Shown: positions 9,281 to 16,107 of the stretch, piece after piece
How the letters are laid out: each line of letters opens with the position of its first letter
Position numbering within the stretch: the first letter of the stretch is position 1
Virus record (IMG/VR): IMGVR_UViG_3300035137_000040
Location: 1-42,939 of that record
DNA from: a virus
Direction: 5' to 3' (one strand)
DNA length: 42,939 nucleotides
Notes under the pieces: model-generated
Told to the model about the DNA's origin: nothing
What the model saw: only the letters and a program-made list of their open reading frames with translations
Databases searched by the model: none
Position numbers and translations under genes: made by a program

Positions 9281-9744
9281 ATGGAGACGAATTTTTAAAA
9301 GCAAAAAAGGAAAACCTATCGGAAACACCGTCTTTGCTTTATGTCGGGGGTTACAAATATCAGTCACGCAACGCAATGATCTATAATGTTTTTATCTATC
9401 CTGAACAAGATATCGTCACAGATCTGATTATTTTGCGTTCAGATGGCTGGCTGTGGGTTTCCCCGTATTTCGCTTGGGATGGATGCAGCGGGCCAACCTG
9501 GGATGATTCAACCAATATGCGCGCCGGCCATTGCCATGACGCCCTTTATGCTCTGTTCAGGATGGGGTTGCTCGATGCGGGTAAATGGCGCCCTGTGGCT
9601 GACGATAATCTTCACAGGCTCATGGTCAAAGACGGAGCATGGAAAACAAGGGCTGGCTATTACCGATGGGCTGTGAATCATTTTGCATCATTCGCCGCTG
9701 ATCCTGGGAATCAAAAAAAGCCAAAGGTCGCACCAAAAAATTGA
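9277..9744 (+). CDS. DUF1353-like phage protein
   Basis: A 155-residue protein. The ATG at 9277 is preferred over an upstream GTG because it forms an ATGA overlap with the holin-like gene and has AAGGTGA six bases before it. The core has the pattern I associate with DUF1353: a beta-rich start, then GCSGPTWDD, a conserved AGHCHDALYAL helix, ADDNLHRLM and a final TRAGYYRWAVNHF helix. The His/Asp pairs resemble a metal or active site, but the biochemical role of the family is not established. In many phages this gene lies near lysis genes. No canonical endolysin is present here, so this protein deserves testing for wall activity. Confidence 0.72.
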   Translation: MNGDEFLKAKKENLSETPSLLYVGGYKYQSRNAMIYNVFIYPEQDIVTDLIILRSDGWLWVSPYFAWDGCSGPTWDDSTNMRAGHCHDALYALFRMGLLDAGKWRPVADDNLHRLMVKDGAWKTRAGYYRWAVNHFASFAADPGNQKKPKVAPKN

Positions 9745-9748
9745 ATAA

Positions 9749-9964
9749 ATGATACAGTTGTTCTTTTATAAGAGGAAATGCCTAAAAAAGCACCGTAAAC
9801 TTGAAGATGAACGTGCCGCGCACGAGGCGTCCTATGAAATGCTTAAAATGCGCGGATTCGGTAAATCCAAAGGCGCAATAGGGTTGCTCGAACATATTTT
9901 ATATTGTAGACAACGATCACGACACTTTTTAAACCAATCTAAGATTAAAAGGAGATTGTCATGA
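9749..9964 (+). CDS. Small basic protein, unknown
   Basis: A 71-residue, Lys/Arg-rich protein (for example RKCLKKHRKLEDERAAHEAS near the start) with a helical middle. It starts four bases after the DUF1353-like gene stop with only a weak ribosome site, and its stop overlaps the ATG of the lipoprotein gene (ATGA), which supports it as a real coupled gene. No family is recognised. Confidence 0.55.
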   Translation: MIQLFFYKRKCLKKHRKLEDERAAHEASYEMLKMRGFGKSKGAIGLLEHILYCRQRSRHFLNQSKIKRRLS

Positions 9965-10479
9965 AATGGATGGGGTTAGTTTTATTGATTGTAGGATCAT
10001 TTTTTGTCATGATGCTAAGTAACTGCTCAACGATAGGAATCCCGAAGCCTCCAAGCATATGCGATAACATGCCTGCTGGTGAATCAATTTTGTGCGATAC
10101 GGCCAACAATAACGATATCCACCTTGAGACGGTCGGAAACCTTGTTATGGTGCTAAACGTTGATGCAGTTAAAAACGGCGTATACAGCGCTGAGCAGGCT
10201 ATCTCGGTCTTGGGCGATATAAGGGCCGCGATAAACAGCGATATAACGGCCATGGGATTAAAATCAATTGTAATCGATTATATTGACGAATACCCTGAAT
10301 TGATTTTACTGACTCCGTATTTTGGATATCTTGATAGTCCTGAGATTCTAAGGCCGAAAGATATCGAAATGCTTAATGCGTGGATCGATCAGCAGATCGG
10401 TTATTTGTCCAAGAAATTCGGCGTTATCGTGATGTATAATGCGCCAGTGGCTGTTTATGACGGTATGATTAGGCCCTGA
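9961..10479 (+). CDS. Putative phage lipoprotein
   Basis: A 172-residue protein with a lipoprotein signal: short basic start, hydrophobic segment (residues 5-19) and lipobox MLSNC with Cys22 as the predicted lipidated residue. The mature part is about 150 residues and probably faces the periplasm. It is the last gene of the late operon, just before a strong terminator. Lipoproteins here are often outer-membrane spanins or superinfection-exclusion factors; at 150 residues it is long for a spanin. AAAAGGAGATT precedes the ATG. Family not recognised. Confidence 0.72.
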   Translation: MKWMGLVLLIVGSFFVMMLSNCSTIGIPKPPSICDNMPAGESILCDTANNNDIHLETVGNLVMVLNVDAVKNGVYSAEQAISVLGDIRAAINSDITAMGLKSIVIDYIDEYPELILLTPYFGYLDSPEILRPKDIEMLNAWIDQQIGYLSKKFGVIVMYNAPVAVYDGMIRP

Positions 10480-10504
10480 TTTCATAACAATTAAGATCGT
10501 TATT

Positions 10505-10534
10505 AAAGGCCGCTTTAACGAGCGGCCTTTTTTT
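10505..10534 (+). terminator. Intrinsic terminator ending the late operon
   Basis: Perfect 9-bp stem AAAGGCCGC / GCGGCCTTT with an 8-base loop, followed by a run of seven T on the + strand. It lies between convergent operons. The stop codon of the - strand gene at 10515 is in the loop, so it may also slow leftward transcription, although the U-tract on that side is weak. Confidence 0.88.
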
Positions 10535-10817
10535 GTTCTTCTATTAATGAATCAATATGATTTTCCAAAGCCACCCTCTTTTCACGTACTAAATCAACAA
10601 GTTCTGATGCCATATCTTCTTCGGAATTGATTGATCCTGTAAGTTTGGATAAAGCATCAATAAAATTGTAAACGGCATCAAGAAAGCGATCACATGCAGC
10701 GAGTTTTGTTTTTGCATTCTCGATCATGGATTCATAATCGGATTCTCGGCGTTCCCCTTTTGAAGCAGGCTTGTCATTCAGAACATCATACTCCCCAACA
10801 GGGGTTCCTTTTAACAT
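10515..10817 (-). CDS. Coiled-coil protein, unknown
   Basis: A 100-residue, highly charged, helical protein at the 3' end of the leftward operon. AAAGGAGAG lies upstream of the ATG. Residues 28-95 show heptad-like Leu/Val/Ile spacing with many Glu, Asp and Lys. No cysteines, membrane span or enzyme motif are seen, and no family is recognised. Confidence 0.68.
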   Translation of the reverse strand: MLKGTPVGEYDVLNDKPASKGERRESDYESMIENAKTKLAACDRFLDAVYNFIDALSKLTGSINSEEDMASELVDLVREKRVALENHIDSLIEEQKKAAR

Positions 10818-10855
10818 AACTCTCTCCTTTTTAAATTTAGTTGTTTATTCGAATA

Positions 10856-10872
10856 GCTATTTTTTAAATAGC
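10856..10872. other. Small palindromic hairpin between leftward genes
   Basis: GCTATTT, TTT, AAATAGC: a 7-bp AU-rich stem with a 3-base loop between the 10515 and 10884 genes. It could be a weak processing or pause site; there is no U-tract to make it a clear terminator. Confidence 0.35.
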
Positions 10873-10883
10873 GGACAATATTA

Positions 10884-11354
10884 TTATTCGATCCAGACTA
10901 ACGGCCACCACTCATCCAAAACATAATCGTCAAGCCTCACAGGTTTATCACAATACGGGTCCCACGCATCTTTACCATCCCAATACAAACAATGGTTGCC
11001 CTCAAATTTTAACATAGTTGATCTGACGGTTACCATTGCCGGTTGGTTTAATGGTATTGATATTTCTATATAATCAAACTTTTTCGTAAATGATGCATCG
11101 TATCCATTGATATTTGCTCCGACAGCGCCAAAGAATCTTCCATGATGAGCCATAAATTTGCTGATTTCCAATAAATCAAAGCCACGCCGCTTGTCTGGAT
11201 GTTTTGAGCTTGGGTTAATTTCACTTCCGTCGTGGCCTACAAAATCGATTACATCCTGTAACTTTGTTTGTGTAGCCATTGCGGCAACGCAAGCGTAGCA
11301 TGACCATGAATTAAACTGTCGTACTGGCTTCCATTCTATTTCTTCGTTGTCCAT
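10884..11354 (-). CDS. C39-like papain-fold cysteine peptidase
   Basis: A 156-residue protein; the ATG at 11354 is chosen because AAAGGCAGG is then at normal distance, while an upstream GTG at 11363 would overlap that site. The N-terminal FNSWSCYACVAAMAT carries a candidate nucleophile Cys19 at the head of a helix, preceded by polar residues as in C39/papain-like peptidases. GNHCLYWDGK provides a candidate His121, and DP at 132-133 the third residue. The length fits a single peptidase domain without transporter parts. Possible roles are processing of host or phage proteins early in infection, or cleavage of a peptide signal. Fold assignment is by motif order, substrate unknown. Confidence 0.62.
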   Translation of the reverse strand: MDNEEIEWKPVRQFNSWSCYACVAAMATQTKLQDVIDFVGHDGSEINPSSKHPDKRRGFDLLEISKFMAHHGRFFGAVGANINGYDASFTKKFDYIEISIPLNQPAMVTVRSTMLKFEGNHCLYWDGKDAWDPYCDKPVRLDDYVLDEWWPLVWIE

Positions 11355-11372
11355 TTCAAACACCTGCCTTTG

Positions 11373-11561
11373 TTAATATAATTGTTTAGGCTTAACGATG
11401 AAATACTTCTCGTCTATTATGTCGTGCAGAACCTTGTTCTTCTGTCGAAGCTCGGCATTCTCTTGCCTAAGCGCATCGGTCTCCCTCACATGTTTGTTGT
11501 ACTGATACCACAATGTGCAGGCGAAGACGCCGAGTAGGATTATGATGGCGGCGGCTTTCAT
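11373..11561 (-). CDS. Small membrane-anchored coiled-coil protein
   Basis: A 62-residue protein (ATG at 11561; a TTG 15 bases upstream is possible). An N-terminal membrane segment (KAAAIIILLGVFACTLWYQY) is followed by a charged helix with ALRQENAELRQKNKVLHDII, a coiled coil. The build resembles Rz-like inner-membrane spanins, but it is in the leftward early operon and far from the late genes, so another membrane role is as likely. Confidence 0.6.
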   Translation of the reverse strand: MKAAAIIILLGVFACTLWYQYNKHVRETDALRQENAELRQKNKVLHDIIDEKYFIVKPKQLY

Positions 11562-11602
11562 TTCTTCACAATTCAACGGTATGACGACCTATTAACATGA
11601 TT

Positions 11603-11980
11603 TTAAATTAAATTTATGCCGCTCATTTCCATATCTTTACATATTTTTTTCACCATCTGAAGATGCATTTCCATTAAGACACGCATGGAGGCTGGAAGCG
11701 AAGGGATAACCATCCTGTCCAAGTAATAACTGAATTGATAATCTTTATCAAAAGAACAAGTTGAACCTATACAATGGAACCGGAAATCATTTTTATTTCT
11801 AAAACCGCGCAGAGTACCGACCCTTCTTAATGTATCAGTGTTTTCTTGAATAGCGACTACATTAATTTTTTCGTTGTTAACGACATCAACATGTAGAGGG
11901 ATCTTGTTTTCTAACTCCATGATTCTAAATTTCAATTTTTCAATTTCCAATTCAAGAGCGCATTCTCTAAGCGTCTTCAT
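11603..11980 (-). CDS. Hypothetical protein with N-terminal coiled coil
   Basis: A 125-residue protein. Residues 1-28 form a leucine-rich charged helix; the rest is mixed and includes FRFHCIGSTCSFDKDYQFSY and a C-terminal helix with several Met. AAAGGAT is about 14 bases before the ATG. It overlaps no neighbour and lies in the same leftward run as the membrane microproteins. No family is recognised. Confidence 0.62.
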   Translation of the reverse strand: MKTLRECALELEIEKLKFRIMELENKIPLHVDVVNNEKINVVAIQENTDTLRRVGTLRGFRNKNDFRFHCIGSTCSFDKDYQFSYYLDRMVIPSLPASMRVLMEMHLQMVKKICKDMEMSGINLI

Positions 11981-12007
11981 GGTTTAAATACTATCCTTTC
12001 TTACTAT

Positions 12008-12094
12008 TTATGATTGAAGCGTAAGCAACATGATTATTTGAATCACCCAGGCGGCTGTCAATAATGTCCTATGGCTGACTTTTCCTTCCGGCAT
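12008..12094 (-). CDS. 28-residue membrane microprotein candidate
   Basis: A very short frame with an excellent ribosome site (AAAGGGGA, five bases before ATG). The product has a polar basic start of about 9 residues and a hydrophobic segment TLLTAAWVIQIIMLLTLQ up to its end. Longer upstream starts run into the neighbouring gene. The strong site and clear membrane-segment composition favour a real microprotein. Confidence 0.5.
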   Translation of the reverse strand: MPEGKVSHRTLLTAAWVIQIIMLLTLQS

Positions 12095-12143
12095 ATATCC
12101 CCTTTCTGCTATTTTGGTTAATGTTTTGCCGCCTGGGTGAAGA

Positions 12144-12728
12144 TTAATCCGTTTTTTTCCGCTCAAAGTTAAGACCCATGGAAGAAGCCGACCACAGCCC
12201 CCATTCAAGGCTCCCGTATCCGTGGCGGTCGATCATCTTTAAATCGTCCCCGTCTCCGCGGATATTATCCCACATCGGATAAGTGGCGGTTTCAAAGGCA
12301 ACCCCGGCGTTATAGCCTTTCCAGAAATCGCCTTCCGCGCCGAGCGCTTTTGCTGCCCAACCGACACAGTTTGCCGAAACGAATCCCGCCCGGCCGAACC
12401 ACGCCGCTTCTGGGCCGGTGAGCTTATCGTTCGTTACCTCGCTGAGCCCCTCGAAATGGAGCTCCTTACCCATGATCGACATGGCCACGAAATGGCCCGT
12501 CGCGTGGACGACAAACGCGGTACCGACACCGGCCGCCATTTTCAAGGTAGGGTGTTGGAGATCTTCGCCGCGCACTCCGTTATAGGTGTAATTGGCACAA
12601 CCGGTTGCCATCGAAAGTAAAAATACGGCTAACAACGCCATTAGAATAAGCGCCAGCATATAGAAAACATGAGTCAAGTTTCTGTTTATTTTGTTCAATA
12701 CTTTTATGATTTTTTGGTGCTCATTCAT
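12144..12728 (-). CDS. Membrane/lipoprotein-like protein with degenerate HxxxH motif
   Basis: A 194-residue protein; the ATG at 12728 is chosen for the GGGGGAGGG site nine bases upstream. Residues 22-43 are a strong hydrophobic segment ending in MATGC, so Cys44 could be lipidated, although the 20-residue N-region is long for a lipoprotein signal. After the membrane, residues 73-91 read VVHATGHFVAMSIMGKELH, which resembles the HExxH helix of membrane-associated zinc peptidases but with Ala where the catalytic Glu should be. A second part (about 105-190) has conserved-looking Trp/Gly segments. It may be a catalytically dead peptidase-like protein or an unrelated family with a chance match. Confidence 0.62.
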   Translation of the reverse strand: MNEHQKIIKVLNKINRNLTHVFYMLALILMALLAVFLLSMATGCANYTYNGVRGEDLQHPTLKMAAGVGTAFVVHATGHFVAMSIMGKELHFEGLSEVTNDKLTGPEAAWFGRAGFVSANCVGWAAKALGAEGDFWKGYNAGVAFETATYPMWDNIRGDGDDLKMIDRHGYGSLEWGLWSASSMGLNFERKKTD

Positions 12729-12778
12729 TGTCAAGCCCTCCCCCTTTAATCGATTTATCGTTATTTCAGCATTTAATA

Positions 12779-12943
12779 TTATTGGCATTGCGGGCACAGC
12801 CCAAAAGGTTCATCAACGCATTCCGTGCAAAAGACTTTGTTGCACCCATTACACGGATTGCCCTCATTTAAATCGAAGAATTCCCCGCAATCGCACATGC
12901 AGGGCATGTCCATTGCTGCGATGTCTTCGGGATCTGTTGTCAT
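12779..12943 (-). CDS. Zinc-ribbon microprotein, paralogue of 26434-26631
   Basis: A 54-residue Cys-rich protein with AAAAGGAG seven bases before ATG. Eight or more cysteines are spaced as CMCDCGEFF, CNGCNKVFC, ECVDEPFG and CPQCQ, enough for two zinc sites in a RING-like or double-ribbon arrangement. Protein and DNA are nearly identical to the gene at 26434-26631 over about 150 bases, so this is a duplicated gene within one phage. The copies differ at both ends: the other has a longer basic N-terminus and three extra C-terminal residues. Probable role: nucleic-acid or protein binding. Confidence 0.75.
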   Translation of the reverse strand: MTTDPEDIAAMDMPCMCDCGEFFDLNEGNPCNGCNKVFCTECVDEPFGLCPQCQ

Positions 12944-12967
12944 TGGTTCACTCCTTTTATCGTTATT

Positions 12968-13381
12968 TTAGCGCGGATGCCCGTCACCGCGCAGAATGAA
13001 CAAGGTTGTATTCGATGGATGAGTCCATGGCTCTCCTGTTCTACAATCTAACCATCTAACACGACCCATACTTCGGACCTCTGCACCTGCCTCGATTAAT
13101 AAATTAATAAACGACATTGTGTTAATTATTATCACAGATGTGTTTCCTTTTTTCTGTTCTTCAATTGCCTTTCTTATAAAAGCCGTAGGGCCAGCGCCAA
13201 ACGCAGCATCGGCCCTCCTGAATGGAGGGTTTACCCAATTTACGCGACCCCATGGAACGGTTATTCCATTAAATTTTTTGGGCCTTGGATATGGGCATGG
13301 ATCAAAATCAAAAGAAAATTCTGAATTTAAATTGTTGTATATTGATGGTGGTACAAGCCAGAATCTTTTACTGTTGTCCAT
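12968..13381 (-). CDS. Dam-type phage DNA N6-adenine methyltransferase
   Basis: A 137-residue protein; the ATG at 13381 has AAAAGGAG seven bases upstream, whereas the longer open frame to 13525 has no such site. Features of the small phage adenine methyltransferase family (Dam, PF05869-like): an N-terminal WLVPPSIY segment, FDFDPCP (residues 24-30), NWVNPPF (48-54) with the catalytic NPPF motif, then a helix and strand with SVIIINT. The family transfers a methyl group from S-adenosylmethionine to adenine N6, often to protect phage DNA. It complements the methyltransferase-like domain in the polyvalent protein. Confidence 0.83.
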   Translation of the reverse strand: MDNSKRFWLVPPSIYNNLNSEFSFDFDPCPYPRPKKFNGITVPWGRVNWVNPPFRRADAAFGAGPTAFIRKAIEEQKKGNTSVIIINTMSFINLLIEAGAEVRSMGRVRWLDCRTGEPWTHPSNTTLFILRGDGHPR

Positions 13382-13505
13382 ATTGTACTCCTTTTGTTTA
13401 TTGTTAATAGCGCGGCTGCCCGCCGCACCATAAAGCGGGCAGCGCTCAATATCCTGATTGATCAGCATGCCTGTTCTGAGGGTTATAGGTGCTCGCATGG
13501 TCGCG

Positions 13506-13721
13506 CTAATCCTTGATTCTCTCAATCGATCTTAGCACACAGCCTCGCATATTATGCTCGTCCCTGGCGCTTTCGTCGAAGACCTCTTGCCCCTCAAGCA
13601 GCCGTTTCGAGCACGACTTGTGTAGAATGCGAGGATGCCCATCTATAATTCGTTCAACGTGATGCCTTCCCCATAGCTGTCGGCCGCATGCCCAACAGAA
13701 TCTTACTCTTGGCTTTTTCAT
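13506..13721 (-). CDS. Small zinc-finger-like protein
   Basis: A 71-residue protein with AAGGA nine bases upstream of ATG. Residues 9-37 contain FCWACGRQLWGRHHV and LHKSC, a CxxC pair with later His and Cys that can bind one zinc. The rest is charged and helical. The stop codon lies in a repeated TAGCGCGA sequence also found after the neighbouring gene. Likely nucleic-acid binding; family not recognised. Confidence 0.62.
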   Translation of the reverse strand: MKKPRVRFCWACGRQLWGRHHVERIIDGHPRILHKSCSKRLLEGQEVFDESARDEHNMRGCVLRSIERIKD

Positions 13722-13783
13722 TCTATCGGTCCTTATTTAAAAATCACTTCTGGCAAGTAACAAAAATGTGTCGGCTTCCTGTA

Positions 13784-13813
13784 TAGCGCGACATATTTTC
13801 GACCTTCGCGCTA
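13784..13813 (-). terminator. Stem-loop at the stop codon of the 13811 gene
   Basis: Perfect 8-bp inverted repeat TAGCGCGA / TCGCGCTA with a 14-base spacer. On the - strand it begins with the TAG stop of the upstream gene. There is no U-tract, so it may act as an mRNA end stabiliser or weak terminator. Confidence 0.45.
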
Positions 13814-14134
13814 ATCCATGAACCATTCCGGATCAGAAAAAATGTCAATTGCTACAAACGGCGTATCTTCCCCGTGGTCATGATCCAAGTAAATGCCACC
13901 AATACCACCTAAGCAATCACCTCTTACAACGATTGATAGATTGCCATTTTTATCCCTAATTGCTTTTAATTTTTCAATTACCTTATCAATCCTCATTCCA
14001 TATTCCGGCATTTTTTTCTCCTTTTGATGAGGGCTGGATTTTTCCTTTTCCGCTTCTTCCGCTTCTTTTCGGCACTCTGGACAGTATTTGTCCAAGAGTT
14101 CGCCGTGACTACAACATCCTTCAACTGGTTTCAT
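13811..14134 (-). CDS. Hypothetical protein with Cys-rich N-terminus and internal start
   Basis: A 107-residue protein starting at 14134 with GGAG just before, directly after the stop of the 14139 gene. Residues 1-24 carry CCSHGEL and YCPEC, a possible zinc site; 25-42 are charged linker; from residue 43 a separate domain (RIDKVIEKLKAIRDKNGNLS, then GIYLDHDHGEDTPFVAIDI) resembles small phage beta proteins of unknown role. A second in-frame ATG at 14011 has a perfect AAAAGGAG, so the C-terminal domain may also be made alone. Confidence 0.65.
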   Translation of the reverse strand: MKPVEGCCSHGELLDKYCPECRKEAEEAEKEKSSPHQKEKKMPEYGMRIDKVIEKLKAIRDKNGNLSIVVRGDCLGGIGGIYLDHDHGEDTPFVAIDIFSDPEWFMD

Positions 14135-14138
14135 GTTT

Positions 14139-14381
14139 TCACTCCGTAATATCTTCCAGGTGCCATGCCTCTTTATTTGATAAGCATTGGACAACTTTGC
14201 CAATGCACTCAAATAGATAAAACTCCTCGCGCTGATATTTTTGCTGCAATCTGAACAGCTCAGCAACGGCATCGTCTTTATCTGAATAAAAGCACGTCGG
14301 ACCGAATTTCTTTGAAAGTAGCTCTGCGAGGCCTATTGCAGGCTCAAGGCATGTCAGATTTATAATGCACCATAGTTTCAT
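14139..14381 (-). CDS. Hypothetical small protein
   Basis: An 80-residue protein of mixed composition, helical in the middle (DAVAELFRLQQKYQREEF). The N-terminal Cys and Leu-rich stretch could be a weak hydrophobic core but not a clear signal. The ribosome site is poor. Its stop is five bases before the next start, and the next gene's GGAG overlaps its last codons, which supports it as part of the operon. Confidence 0.55.
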   Translation of the reverse strand: MKLWCIINLTCLEPAIGLAELLSKKFGPTCFYSDKDDAVAELFRLQQKYQREEFYLFECIGKVVQCLSNKEAWHLEDITE

Positions 14382-14412
14382 TTACGAAATCCAATCAAGT
14401 TGTTGCCGTTGA

Positions 14413-14838
14413 TCATTTATTATCTTCCGACCCCCAAACCTTCCGATCTCCATAGTTGTAGTTTGGGAGGGGTTTGTAATTTTCCCACGTGCAATTACCC
14501 ATTATTTTGGAAATCGCCCCGTCACCGAAACATTTTACGCTGCCACTTTCCAGCATTTTCTCCACAACGCGCAAGAATTTCACGCCACCACGAGTCCTCC
14601 AAACGATGATCGGATCTCTCTCGATAAACTCAGGGAGTTTTGGCGGTAATGGCTTGGCGAGGCGCCATGGCATAACTCTAAATCCTCCACAGCCATTGTT
14701 ATAAATTTCCTCATCTCCTAAATATACGCACATATATCTACCATCATTGCTTATATAGAGAAAAATATGTTCATAGAATAATTGGGGTCTATCAGCAGCC
14801 AAAATCCTATCCCCTTCTTCTGGTTTGAATTCGTTCAT
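14413..14838 (-). CDS. Hypothetical protein
   Basis: A 141-residue protein with AGGG six bases before ATG, two bases after the stop of the nuclease gene. It looks mostly beta-stranded (for example FYEHIFLYISNDGRYMCVYL, then FRVMPWRLAKPLPP). No metal or catalytic motif is convincing. Its coupling to the PD-(D/E)XK nuclease gene suggests a DNA-metabolism partner, but this is only context. Confidence 0.62.
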   Translation of the reverse strand: MNEFKPEEGDRILAADRPQLFYEHIFLYISNDGRYMCVYLGDEEIYNNGCGGFRVMPWRLAKPLPPKLPEFIERDPIIVWRTRGGVKFLRVVEKMLESGSVKCFGDGAISKIMGNCTWENYKPLPNYNYGDRKVWGSEDNK

Positions 14839-14840
14839 GA

Positions 14841-15599
14841 CTACCCTGCCTTTTTATCGAGAAAGTAAGCGATCTGATCAATCCCTTGACAATCCTTGCA
14901 TCCTGGCAGGCCTGCAGGCGGTGTATCCTGCTCGATCAAGTCACGGTACTTTTGCATGAGTTCAAGGACATGTTCCTGATCATCGGCAATTTCCAGGCAT
15001 TTTACCCGGAATGCCATCAGGAACCCGCCCTCTGCCACGACCCTTACTTCATTTTCCATGGCATCTTCAAGGCTGAGCGGTTCGCAATAGCAAAGCGGCA
15101 TGTCGATAACATTGTATCCGGTCATTCCCCCGATCCACTTGTAACCGTTTTGCTGGACACGGTACATCGGCAGCAGTTTGTCTTGATTCTCGGTGTATTT
15201 GGCCGTCTTGTAGTCAGGCATCACGTGATCGGTGTTAGGTCCGTCACCGACTTCATAGAAATCATCCGGAACACCCGAAAGGGTTATGCCGCTGGCCGGA
15301 TCAAACCGTTTGAATTTAGACCAATGTGGAACTTTCAGCCATCTTTTCGCCGGCGCAATATGCGGCATGTTTGTTCTGATCCAATAGGACGCCGGATCAT
15401 TGCCTTTCAGGAAAGCATCGAAAATCATGTGCATAACATGCTTCGTGTAGGCGTCGATGGTGGAAAATATGCCGGGGAAGATCTGAAACGGTACCTTTTT
15501 GATCTTGCGTTTTACCCAAAAGCAGCGTGGGCAGAAATCTGGGAGCGCCATAGAGCCAAGGTCTTTTGCTGAAATACGGATTTCATTTTTATTCTTCAT
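14841..15599 (-). CDS. Cas4/RecB-like PD-(D/E)XK nuclease with four-Cys cluster
   Basis: A 252-residue nuclease. The core motifs are GVPDDFYEV (Asp112/113, motif II), PDYKTAK (Asp129 and Lys131, motif III) and a following YRVQQNGY helix (Q/Y motif). Four cysteines in two pairs, CPRC (23, 26) and CKDC (234, 237), flank the core as in Cas4 and AddB-type proteins that hold an iron-sulfur cluster, though the family usually has one plus three. It lies in one operon with RecT, an SbcC-like ATPase and an MBL-fold hydrolase, so it is probably the exonuclease that makes single strands for RecT. The start has AAGGAG ten bases upstream and overlaps the HNH gene by 11 bases. Confidence 0.78.
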   Translation of the reverse strand: MKNKNEIRISAKDLGSMALPDFCPRCFWVKRKIKKVPFQIFPGIFSTIDAYTKHVMHMIFDAFLKGNDPASYWIRTNMPHIAPAKRWLKVPHWSKFKRFDPASGITLSGVPDDFYEVGDGPNTDHVMPDYKTAKYTENQDKLLPMYRVQQNGYKWIGGMTGYNVIDMPLCYCEPLSLEDAMENEVRVVAEGGFLMAFRVKCLEIADDQEHVLELMQKYRDLIEQDTPPAGLPGCKDCQGIDQIAYFLDKKAG

Positions 15600-16107
15600 C
15601 GTCGTTTTTCTCCTTAAAAAGTTTAAGTTGTTTGCTTGAAATATCCCTTAGTTTCCTGTGCTCATCCATGTGACAACTGTGGCATAAAAGAATTAAATTC
15701 GTTTCACGCCAAGCGGCCCACGGGTCAACCTCGCTGTGGATGTAATCAATTAACGGTATTATGTGATGGTGTTCACATCTTTCTGTCTTCAACCATCGGC
15801 TTTTTACTGTCGGATCCTCTATACGATTCCCGTTTTCATCTTTGACTAAATTAGATCTGAGAGTAATTTTCTTGCCGCATATTTGGCATTTTTCTCCGCG
15901 GGTCTTTAATAAATATCGTCGCGTTTCATCAGGCCAAAAAAGGCGCGAGAACTCTTTAAAGCATGCATGGTGCCAATTTTTAAAATTTGGTTCACCGTTT
16001 TTTTTGAGGATACAGCATCCACACCATCTGCATATACCTGGTTCGCTGTTCCAGTGTATCGGCGCTGGACCGAATCTGTGACCTTTATAATTAAAATATG
16101 TTTTCAT
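15589..16107 (-). CDS. HNH endonuclease
   Basis: A 172-residue protein with an HNH core in the C-terminal half: CQICGKK, then CEHHHIIPL, then NLILLCHSCHMDEH. The two CxxC pairs bind a structural zinc, and the HH plus Asn/His form the catalytic beta-beta-alpha-metal site. An extra Cys group in the N-terminal half (CRWCGCC) may bind another zinc. It lies between the MBL-fold and nuclease genes with an ATGA overlap upstream. It could be a free-standing homing endonuclease that has settled in the recombination operon or a functional part of it. Confidence 0.82.
   Translation of the reverse strand: MKTYFNYKGHRFGPAPIHWNSEPGICRWCGCCILKKNGEPNFKNWHHACFKEFSRLFWPDETRRYLLKTRGEKCQICGKKITLRSNLVKDENGNRIEDPTVKSRWLKTERCEHHHIIPLIDYIHSEVDPWAAWRETNLILLCHSCHMDEHRKLRDISSKQLKLFKEKNDDEE

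Noticed and set aside
12095-12208. Longer start for the 28-residue membrane microprotein
   Set aside because: It would overlap the 12144 gene and lacks a ribosome site; the ATG at 12094 has AAAGGGGA.
13382-13525. 48-residue N-terminal extension of the Dam-like methyltransferase
   Set aside because: No ribosome site upstream, and the ATG at 13381 has a perfect AAAAGGAG; homologues start near this point.
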